Assembly: GCA_026417675.1 (NCBI GenBank)
Contig: JAOACV010000034.1
Coordinates: 1 to 10,916, forward strand
DNA: 10,916 bases
Direction: 5' to 3'
Source: Verrucomicrobiia bacterium
GTDB lineage: Bacteria; Verrucomicrobiota; Verrucomicrobiia; CAIQCK01
Part shown: piece after piece, positions 1 through 6,672 of the stretch
How positions within the stretch are numbered: the first letter of the stretch is position 1
How the letters are laid out: every line of letters starts with the position of its first letter
Program-made: the position numbers and the translations under genes
Notes under the pieces: generated by a model
Database searches by the model: none
The model's input: the letters and a program-made list of their open reading frames with translations, nothing else
Told to the model about the DNA's origin: nothing

Positions 1-764
1 CCGTCACCTTGAATGGCAACGCATGGCTCCGGGCGCAGGTGCTCAGCATTGTCGGCGGTCAAAGTTCCGTCGGCAACGCCGCGATCTACGCCCAGATTGT
101 CACCGGTGCGCCGGTCACGCCCGACCCGTTGGCGAGCCTGCCCGCACCGGTGCTCAGCGCTCATGCCACCTCGCTCAATAGCGGCGGCACGGCTGCCAGC
201 CCGGCCACGCGCAAATACACCGGCAACACGCAAATAACAATCAACCCCGGTATTTACTGGGGCGGCATCAGTGTGTCTGCCAACGCCATCGTCCGCATGA
301 ATCCGGGCATCTACATCATGGCCGGCGGCGGCATCAGCGTGTCCGGCAACGGCAAGGTGGAAGGCGAGAATGTGTTCATCTACAACACCAACGATCCGCA
401 TAATCCGAGCGGCGACGGCGCTCACGCGCCCATCTCCATCACCGGCAACGGTTACACCGCACTCGCCGCGCCGAGCGCCGATTACTGCGCGGCGACCGGC
501 AATCCCTACAAGGGCATTTTGATCTTCAACGACCGGGCCAGCACGACCAATGTCGAGGTCCACGGCAACGGCGGCAACAACGGCGACCCGCCTTACGCGG
601 GCTACATTTACAACAAGAACGGTGACGTGGTGCTCACCGGCAACGGCGCCTACGGCAGGATGGGCGCCATCGCCCGCCGGATGACCGTCAGCGGCAACGG
701 AACTTTTTCGGCCTTGGATCCTTCGCGGACTCCTGATACGAAAACTGTGCGGCTGGTCGAGTAA
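1..764 (+). CDS. TadG-like pilus-assembly/surface protein, C-terminal part (5' end outside window)
   Basis: The reading frame is open to the left edge, and 253 residues are visible before the TAA at 762-764. An apparent TTG start at position 9 is only an in-frame Leu codon. The segment is rich in Gly, Asn and Ser and carries recurring turns of the form SGNG, TGNG or HGNG, with short alternating hydrophobic strands between them, as in a beta-solenoid. The order of motifs (a GIYWGGISVSAN-type strand, a GKVEGENVFIYN strand, then a YKGILIFNDR strand and a final TVSGNGTFSALDP rung) matches the C-terminal region of TadG-like proteins of Tad/Flp pilus loci. The TadE-like gene downstream supports this. 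The N-terminal membrane anchor expected of the family is not in the window. The likely location is the cell envelope or outside. An unrelated beta-helical surface protein is the alternative. Confidence 0.7.
   Translation, partial: VTLNGNAWLRAQVLSIVGGQSSVGNAAIYAQIVTGAPVTPDPLASLPAPVLSAHATSLNSGGTAASPATRKYTGNTQITINPGIYWGGISVSANAIVRMNPGIYIMAGGGISVSGNGKVEGENVFIYNTNDPHNPSGDGAHAPISITGNGYTALAAPSADYCAATGNPYKGILIFNDRASTTNVEVHGNGGNNGDPPYAGYIYNKNGDVVLTGNGAYGRMGAIARRMTVSGNGTFSALDPSRTPDTKTVRLVE
345..700 (+). repeat. Five in-frame copies of ggcaacgg (GNG turn codons)
   Basis: The 8-base word ggcaacgg occurs at 345-352, 444-451, 564-571, 639-646 and 693-700. The spacings are 99, 120, 75 and 54 bases, all multiples of three, so each copy encodes the same Gly-Asn-Gly turn of the TadG-like protein. 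This is a protein-level repeat written with the same codons, not a mobile or regulatory repeat. Confidence 0.7.
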
Positions 765-785
765 GAATGTCTGAATGAATGTCTG
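765..785 (+). repeat. Short direct repeat gaatgtctg x2
   Basis: gaatgtctg at 765-773 is repeated exactly at 777-785, directly after the stop codon of the TadG-like gene. The period is 12 bases. No function can be assigned; it may be a chance duplication or a replication-slippage product. Confidence 0.4.
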
Positions 786-827
786 GGAACTTATAACTCG
801 GTCGTTCAAAAGGCATGTCAAGGTAGA

Positions 828-856
828 TTGGAGTTTTTTTGCTTGGAACCTATAGA
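828..856 (+). promoter_or_regulatory. Candidate sigma-70-type promoter for the tadE-like gene
   Basis: A TTGGAG hexamer at 828-833 is separated by exactly 17 bases, including a run of seven T, from TATAGA at 851-856. The matches to consensus are 3 of 6 and 4 of 6. Initiation near 863 would give a leader of about 78 bases before the ATG at 941. It lies in the 176-nt gap between the TadG-like and TadE-like genes. The call rests on pattern only and the match is modest. Confidence 0.25.
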
Positions 857-940
857 AGACCCCGTAGCGTAACAAGCGATCCAAACGGTGGTTGCGAGAT
901 CCCGCGCGTCACCGAGCGGAGCGAGGTTACCCTTGGACGT

Positions 941-1354
941 ATGAACTCTAAAGCTGTGGCTATTGCAGCAACCAAGCCTTCCGCGACACGGTGCGGCGGC
1001 CAGGCGCTCACTGAACTGGCGATCGTGCTGCCGCTGTTGATCATCCTCGTCCTTGGCGCCGTGGATTTCGGACGGCTCTTCTATGCCTTCCAGTCCGTCG
1101 AGTCGGCCGCGGCCGCCGGGGCGCAGTTTGGCTGTCTGAGCGCGGCCAATGCCGCCAATGCAGACATGATTCGGAGCAACGCGCTGGCCCAAGCCAGCGA
1201 CATCACCAACCTTTTCCCCACCGTCACCTCCACCGTCACCGGCAGCAACCTCAGCGTCACCGTCAGCGCCACCTTCACGACGCTGATCAACTGGCCCGGC
1301 ATGCCCCACACCGTTCCCCTGCAGCGCACCGTCAACATGCGCATCTTGCAATAG
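941..1354 (+). CDS. TadE-like pseudopilin
   Basis: This 137-residue protein starts at ATG 941. The frame is open upstream to 839, but ATG 941 puts a 20-residue leader before the processing site, typical for the family. Residues 20-25 read G-QALTE, the type IV prepilin peptidase site with cleavage after Gly20 and the conserved Glu at mature position 5. A hydrophobic helix follows (about residues 26-42, LAIVLPLLIILVLGAVDFG) and then the family's DFGRLFYAF sequence. The rest is a small, Thr/Ser-rich beta domain. TadE proteins are minor pseudopilins of Tad/Flp pili, cleaved by a TadV/CpaA-type peptidase and held in the inner membrane. The length and single domain fit. The TadG-like gene upstream supports a Tad locus. 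No strong ribosome binding site is visible. Confidence 0.85.
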   Translation: MNSKAVAIAATKPSATRCGGQALTELAIVLPLLIILVLGAVDFGRLFYAFQSVESAAAAGAQFGCLSAANAANADMIRSNALAQASDITNLFPTVTSTVTGSNLSVTVSATFTTLINWPGMPHTVPLQRTVNMRILQ

Positions 1355-1490
1355 GCGAAGGGACGCACTCCAAACGCGGCCACGCGCTCGCATTCGGGAG
1401 GGATATTCTTTTACGCGGGGTCGGTCTCTCGCGGGGCGCGCAACGGAGTCGGAAGTCCGGCTTGCGGCGGAGGCCGTCCAGACAATGGCG

Positions 1491-1519
1491 TTGACAGCAG
1501 CGGGATAAGGGACTATTGC
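1491..1519 (+). promoter_or_regulatory. Candidate promoter for the response regulator gene
   Basis: A perfect TTGACA -35 hexamer lies at 1491-1496. At 17 bases spacing the -10 position reads TATTGC, only 3 of 6. The -10 match is poor, so the call is weak. A start near 1526 would leave a leader of about 128 bases before ATG 1654. Confidence 0.2.
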
Positions 1520-1644
1520 TCGCACAGTGGAGATGGACGACCTTTGGTTGGACACCCCAAGACTGTGCGGCGGGAGGGTCCCCAAGGCCGAAGAAGATCA
1601 GGCGTGGGTTGGAGAAAGCTGGGCCTAGGATTAAAAAGTTCGGC

Positions 1645-1653
1645 AGGAAAGGG
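1645..1653 (+). promoter_or_regulatory. Ribosome binding site deciding the response regulator start
   Basis: The purine-rich aggaaaggg precedes ATG 1654. The AGGA core ends 5 bases before that ATG. The in-frame ATG at 1663 would also be served, with 9-base spacing after ggg. The site favours 1654 (or 1663) over the much longer open frame that begins at 1516. Confidence 0.55.
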
Positions 1654-2109
1654 ATGAATGTCATGAACGGCACGGAGATGGGCAGACCAATTGAGATTCT
1701 GCTGGCGGAGGACAATCCGGGCGATGTGCGCCTGACCCAGGAGGCGTTGCGCGATGCCAAGGTGCGCAATAATCTCACCACGGTGCCTGACGGCGTCGAG
1801 ACCATCGCCTATTTGCGCCGCGAGGGCCGATACGCCAACGCCCCTCGGCCGGACCTGATCCTGCTGGACCTGAACATGCCGCGCAAAGACGGCCGCCAGG
1901 TGTTGGCCGAGATCAAGGCGGATGCGAACTTGCGGCGGATTCCCGTCGTGATCCTGACGACGTCGCAAGCCGAGGAGGACATTATGCGCGCTTACGATCT
2001 GAACGCCAACTGTTACATCACCAAGCCGGTGGATTTGCTGCAGTTTCTCAAGGTCGTCCGCAGCATCGAGGAGTTCTGGCTGATGATCGTCAAGCTGCCG
2101 CGCGAGTAG
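1654..2109 (+). CDS. Rcp1/CheY-like single-domain response regulator
   Basis: The 151-residue protein is one receiver domain. Phosphorylation-site residues are all present: acidic pair Glu19/Asp20 (LLAEDNPGD), phospho-acceptor Asp72 ([11 protein letters not shown]), Thr102 (VILTTS) and Lys124 (ITKPVD). The [13 protein letters not shown] opening, the long alpha2-beta3 region and the closing FWLMIVKLP sequence are typical of the Rcp1 family, named after the cyanobacterial phytochrome response regulator and common beside PAS/GAF histidine kinases. There is no output domain, so it should act by protein contact or as a phosphate shuttle or sink in the cytoplasm. The start is set by the ribosome binding site at 1645-1653. 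A hybrid kinase gene follows after 134 bases and is the likely partner. The family call is firm; the partner and pathway are inferred. Confidence 0.92.
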   Translation: MNVMNGTEMGRPIEILLAEDNPGDVRLTQEALRDAKVRNNLTTVPDGVETIAYLRREGRYANAPRPDLILLDLNMPRKDGRQVLAEIKADANLRRIPVVILTTSQAEEDIMRAYDLNANCYITKPVDLLQFLKVVRSIEEFWLMIVKLPRE

Positions 2110-2114
2110 CGGCC

Positions 2115-2139
2115 CCGGTTTCGACGGCCTCGAAGCCGG
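2115..2139 (+). other. Stem-loop just after the response regulator gene
   Basis: ccggtttcga (2115-2124) pairs with tcgaagccgg (2130-2139) over 10 base pairs with one G-U wobble and a 5-base loop. It begins 5 bases after the stop codon. No T-run follows, so it is not a classical intrinsic terminator. It may stabilise the 3' end of the upstream message or pause transcription. It shares bases 2136-2139 with the next stem-loop, so the two cannot form together. Confidence 0.5.
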
Positions 2140-2154
2140 CGCCGGTTGCGCCGG
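2136..2154 (+). other. Second stem-loop, overlapping the first
   Basis: ccggcgc (2136-2142) pairs perfectly with gcgccgg (2148-2154) around a 5-base loop. It competes with the 2115-2139 stem for the bases 2136-2139. No T-run follows. In a GC-rich genome a short perfect stem can arise by chance. Confidence 0.4.
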
Positions 2155-2243
2155 AAGTGTGCGTGAAGTAGGATAGGGCGCCGGCAGGGTGTAAGGAACG
2201 AACCAAGGTTGGCAGGTCGCAACTCGACAGCCACAGCATCGCG

Positions 2244-5200
2244 ATGGACCCAGTGCCGATCAAAGTCCTGCTGATCGAAGACAACGCGGGCGACGCGGGA
2301 TTGCTTCGCGCCATGTTGTCCAAGAGCGGCGATGTGTCGTTCGAGTTGTTGTGGGCGGAACGGCTCTCCGACGGGCTTGAGCGGCTGGCGGCCGAGCCGG
2401 ACATATTGTTGCTCGATCTGAATCTGCCGGACAGCAACGGTCATGACACGTTTCGGAAGGCCCAAGCGGCGGCGCCCCATCTGCCGATCATCGTGCTGAG
2501 CGGGCTGAGCGACGAGGGGTTGGCCGTCAGCGTGGTCCAGGAAGGCGCCCAGGATTATCTGGTCAAGGGGCAGGTGGACCGCCCGTTGCTGGTCCGCTCC
2601 ATCCGATACGCCATCGAACGGCGGCGCGCGCAGGAGACGCTGGCCCAAGAGCGCAGCTTGTTGCGCAACCTCATAGACAGCCTGCCCGACCACGTTTACT
2701 TGAAAGACACCGAGAGCCGGTTCCTGAACGTCAACCTGGTGACGGCAAAGTTTTTCGGCGCCGAGTCACCGGAGCAGGTGGTGGGCAAGACCGACTTTGA
2801 CTTTTTCCCGCGTGATCTCGCGGAACAGTTCCGCGCCGAGGAAGTCGCGCTGCTGGAATCCGGTCTGCCCTGCGTCAACCGCGAGATCGCCGTGACCGAC
2901 GCCGCGGGGCACACGCGCTGGGTGCTCACCACCAAGGTGCCGCTGCGCAAGGGCAAGGGAGAGGTGTTCGGCCTGATCGGCGTCAATCGCGACATCACCG
3001 AAATCAAGAAGGCGCAGGAGGAGAGCATCCGGCTGGCCGGTCACGTGCGGTTGCTGATGGAGTCTACCGCAGTGGGTATTTTCGGCCTCGACCCGGCCGG
3101 CCTCTGCACCTTCATGAACAAGGCAGGCGCGACCATGTTGGGCTACGAGCCGGCCGAGTTGCTGGGCAAGAACCTGCACGGCATCTTCCACCACAGCCAG
3201 CCCGACGGCGCCCCCTATCCGATCGAGGAATGCCCCATCCTTCACACGATCCGATCCGGCCAGGGCTGTCGCGTGGACACCGAAGTGTTCTGGCGCCGCA
3301 ACGGCACCGGGTTCCCCGTCGAATACACATCCCGTCCCATTCGCGAGCACGAGCTCATCCGGGGTGCCGTGGTGACCTTCGCCGATATCACCCAGCGCAA
3401 GGGCGCCGAGCACGCCCTCGAACACGAGCGCAGCTTGTTGCGGGCGCTGTTTGACAACATCCCGGACTACATTTTCGTCAAGGACGCCCACGGCCGTTAC
3501 CTGCTGGACAATGTCGCCCACTACCGCTCGCTGGGCAAACAAAGCTCCGAAGAGGTCATCGGCAAAACCGCAGCCGATTTCTTTCCAAAAGAGCAGGCCC
3601 AGCAGATCGAACAGGAAGACTTCAACGTCCTGCACACCGGTCATCGCGTGATTGACCACGAGCATATCCAAACCAACCCCGATGGCAGACAGTTGTGGGT
3701 TTCGGTTACCAAGGTGCCGTTGCGCGACGCCGACGGGCGGATTACGGGGCTGGTGGGCATCAGCCGCGACATCACCGAGCGCAAGCGCGCCGAGGAAGAG
3801 TATCGCACCATCATCAGCACGGGCGCGGACGGTTTCTTCATCGCCGATCACGAGGGCCGACTGCTGGACGTCAATGATGCCTACTGTCAACTGACGGGCT
3901 ACACGCGCGAAGAACTGCTAAAGATGCGCATCCAAGACCTGGAAGCGTCTGAAACGGCCGACGAGGTGGCCGCTCACATCCGGCGGTTGGCGGAAACCGG
4001 CCAGGACCGATTCTCGACGCGCCACCGATGCAAGAACGGTCAGATCGTTGACGTGGAGATCAGCGTGACTTACCGCGCCGTGTCCGGAGGACGACTCTAC
4101 ATCTTCGCGCGTGACATGACCGCGCACCGCCGCGCCGAGCGCCGGCGGGAGGCGGAGCACGGCGTGTCTCGCGTCCTGGCGGAGGCCAGTTCGGCCGAGG
4201 AAGCCACGCCGAAAATCCTGCAGGTCATTTGCGAAAACCTGGGCTGGACCGTCGGCGAGTTGTGGATGGTGGACCCGAAGGCCGATCTGCTGCGATGCAC
4301 CCATGTCTGGCACGCCCCCAATGCCCCGATGAAGAAGCTGGAAACCGCCGTCATGGCGCTGGCGCTTCGCCGGGGCGTCGGCTTGCCGGGCCGTGTCTGG
4401 GCCGAGGGCGCGGCCGTGTGGGTCCCCGACATCAGCGAGGAAAAAGACTTCCCGCACGCACCGGCCGCCAGAAAAGCCGGCCTCCACGCCGCAGCGGGTT
4501 TCCCGGTCCGGCTGCGCAACGAGATTCTGGCCGTCATCGTGTTCTTCAGTCAGGAGGTCAGCCCGCCCGACGAGGAACTGCTGCGGATGTTCACCGCCGT
4601 CGGCACCCAGATTGGTCTGTTCATTGAACGCCGCCACGCTGCCGAGGAGTTGTTGAGGACGCTGGGCGACCTGACCAAGGCCCACGAGGAACTGAAAACC
4701 ACGCACAGCCATCTGATCGAGGTCGAGAAGATGGATACTGTCGGCCGACTCGCCGCCGGCGTGGCTCACGAGGTCAAGAACCCCCTGGCCATGATCCGCA
4801 TGGGCATTGATTACATCACCGGCGCCCTGCGCGAGGAAAAAGGCGACGTGAAACTCATCCTCGCCGACATGACCACCGCCCTGATGCGCGCCGACGCCGT
4901 GGTCGGCGGCCTGCTCGACCTCGCCGCCGCGCGCGAGTTGTCGCTGCAACCGGTGGACCTGCACGCCACGCTGGAGCAGTGCCTGACCATGCTGCGCCAC
5001 ACTGCCACCCGCGCCCATGTCCACTTCGTGCGCGAGTTCGCTGAGCACTTGCCGCAGTTGCTTTTGGACCGGATGAAGACCGAGCAGGTGTTCATCAACC
5101 TCATCCTCAACGGCATCCAGGCCATGTCCGAAGGCGGCACGCTCACCCTGCGCACCTACACGCGGCAGATCGCGCCCGACGAGGCCATCCCGGAACCCGG

Positions 5201-5483
5201 CGACCGCAGCGGCGTCCGGCTCCGCGCCGGCGACACCGTGGTGGTGGTGGAGATTGACGACACCGGCGGCGGTGTGCCCCCGGACAAGCTGGCCAAAGTC
5301 TTTGACCCGTTCTTCACCACCAAGTCCACCGGCAAAGGAACCGGCTTGGGCTTGACCGTATCCCGCAAGATCGTCGAGACCCACGGCGGCACCATCAGCA
5401 TCGCCAACCGCCCCGAAGGCGGCGCCGAGCTCATCATCGAATTACCGTTCCCCGAAGCGCAGGCCGCGCCGGCTTCTCCATAG
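2244..5483 (+). CDS. Hybrid sensor histidine kinase, REC-PAS-PAS-PAS-PAS-GAF-HisKA-HATPase
   Basis: The 1079-residue protein has no membrane segment and should be cytoplasmic. A receiver domain fills residues 5-125 (Glu12/Asp13, phospho-acceptor Asp58 in LLLDLNLPD, Ser86, Lys108). Four PAS domains follow at about 138-256, 264-388, 397-514 and 516-630, three of them ending in DIT-type motifs (RDITE, ADITQ, RDITE). A GAF domain spans about 640-796. The HisKA helix carries the phospho-acceptor His842 (GVAHEVKNPL). The ATPase domain has the N box (Asn952, Asn956), G1 (DDTGGG, Asp1006), F box (FDPFFTTK) and G2 (GTGLGL, 1032-1037), all intact. It should autophosphorylate in response to small ligands or redox cues sensed by PAS/GAF. 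Its receiver lies at the N terminus, unlike classical hybrid kinases. The Rcp1-like gene 134 bases upstream is the likely partner. The cue and the target are unknown. Confidence 0.93.
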   Translation: MDPVPIKVLLIEDNAGDAGLLRAMLSKSGDVSFELLWAERLSDGLERLAAEPDILLLDLNLPDSNGHDTFRKAQAAAPHLPIIVLSGLSDEGLAVSVVQEGAQDYLVKGQVDRPLLVRSIRYAIERRRAQETLAQERSLLRNLIDSLPDHVYLKDTESRFLNVNLVTAKFFGAESPEQVVGKTDFDFFPRDLAEQFRAEEVALLESGLPCVNREIAVTDAAGHTRWVLTTKVPLRKGKGEVFGLIGVNRDITEIKKAQEESIRLAGHVRLLMESTAVGIFGLDPAGLCTFMNKAGATMLGYEPAELLGKNLHGIFHHSQPDGAPYPIEECPILHTIRSGQGCRVDTEVFWRRNGTGFPVEYTSRPIREHELIRGAVVTFADITQRKGAEHALEHERSLLRALFDNIPDYIFVKDAHGRYLLDNVAHYRSLGKQSSEEVIGKTAADFFPKEQAQQIEQEDFNVLHTGHRVIDHEHIQTNPDGRQLWVSVTKVPLRDADGRITGLVGISRDITERKRAEEEYRTIISTGADGFFIADHEGRLLDVNDAYCQLTGYTREELLKMRIQDLEASETADEVAAHIRRLAETGQDRFSTRHRCKNGQIVDVEISVTYRAVSGGRLYIFARDMTAHRRAERRREAEHGVSRVLAEASSAEEATPKILQVICENLGWTVGELWMVDPKADLLRCTHVWHAPNAPMKKLETAVMALALRRGVGLPGRVWAEGAAVWVPDISEEKDFPHAPAARKAGLHAAAGFPVRLRNEILAVIVFFSQEVSPPDEELLRMFTAVGTQIGLFIERRHAAEELLRTLGDLTKAHEELKTTHSHLIEVEKMDTVGRLAAGVAHEVKNPLAMIRMGIDYITGALREEKGDVKLILADMTTALMRADAVVGGLLDLAAARELSLQPVDLHATLEQCLTMLRHTATRAHVHFVREFAEHLPQLLLDRMKTEQVFINLILNGIQAMSEGGTLTLRTYTRQIAPDEAIPEPGDRSGVRLRAGDTVVVVEIDDTGGGVPPDKLAKVFDPFFTTKSTGKGTGLGLTVSRKIVETHGGTISIANRPEGGAELIIELPFPEAQAAPASP

Positions 5484-5495
5484 CGCGGCTTGCGT
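5457..5495 (+). terminator. Long stem-loop spanning the kinase stop codon
   Basis: Bases 5457-5469 pair with 5483-5495 over 13 positions with two G-U wobbles and no mismatch, around a 13-base loop. The stop codon (5481-5483) sits at the loop and the start of the 3' arm. There is no T-run after the stem, so a classical intrinsic terminator is not shown. It could help end transcription or protect the 3' end of the message. Termination is inferred. Confidence 0.35.
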
Positions 5496-5652
5496 CGGAT
5501 GCTGGCGACGGCAACACGGGGGCGTGTGAATGCGATCCAACAGCTTCCCGCTCCAGAACCAAGAAGAACGATGGAACAAACCGCAACGAGCCGAAGTTGC
5601 TGCTTGGATTCGGGAGCCGATCTTGGCATGGTATGCGGGAATCAATCATCGC

Positions 5653-5657
5653 GAGGA
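5653..5657 (+). promoter_or_regulatory. Ribosome binding site deciding the start of the FGE-like gene
   Basis: GAGGA ends 5 bases before ATG 5663. It supports this start over the in-frame upstream start at 5597, and the resulting protein begins directly with a signal peptide. Confidence 0.65.
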
Positions 5658-5662
5658 TTGTC

Positions 5663-6637
<975 letters not shown>

Positions 6638-6640
6638 GCC

Positions 6641-6672
6641 CCTCCGCGAGGAGGCGTTGGCAACTGGCCAAC
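6641..6672. terminator. Two adjacent hairpins between convergent genes
   Basis: Only 35 bases separate the two convergent stop codons. They hold cctcc-gcga-ggagg (6641-6654, 5-bp stem with a GNRA-type loop) and gttggc-aactg-gccaac (6656-6672, 6-bp perfect stem). Both are symmetric and so could act on either strand as a shared bidirectional terminator. No T-run is present on either strand, so the terminator role is inferred from position. Confidence 0.4.

Larger units (their letters stand above)
1355..1653. other. 299-nt intergenic region without a recognisable gene
   Basis: This region lies between the tadE-like stop and the response regulator start. No conserved reading frame is convincing. 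The response regulator frame stays open back to 1516, but the extra 46 codons encode a Trp/Pro/Arg-rich stretch that does not look like a receiver domain. There is a short CGCG-GCCA-CGCG palindrome at 1375-1386, a T-rich spot at 1407-1410 and one perfect TTGACA at 1491. No clear terminator is seen. It probably holds the 5' control region of the signalling genes. Confidence 0.5.

Noticed and set aside
911..927. accgagcggagcgaggt between the TadG-like and TadE-like genes as a possible interspersed palindromic element
   Set aside because: Only the outer three bases pair, and I did not find a second copy in the window.
818..1585. Open frame of 255 codons on the - strand across the tadE-like gene
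   Set aside because: It crosses the whole tadE-like gene and the flanking gaps, with no recognisable motif. The sense TadE features are clear.
2766..3890. Open frame of 374 codons on the - strand opposite the PAS region
   Set aside because: Same codon-aligned antisense register; no domain is visible, and the sense PAS domains are clear.
3918..5384. Open frame of 488 codons on the - strand opposite the kinase
   Set aside because: It is in the codon-aligned antisense register of a gene whose sense strand shows complete GAF, HisKA and HATPase motifs.
5514..5527. acacg-gggg-cgtgt hairpin as a terminator after the kinase
   Set aside because: The stem is only five pairs, no T-run follows, and a much stronger stem-loop lies just upstream at 5457-5495.
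5608..5640. tggcatggtatgc upstream of the FGE-like gene as a sigma-54 promoter
   Set aside because: The GG and GC elements are 8 bases apart instead of the required 10.
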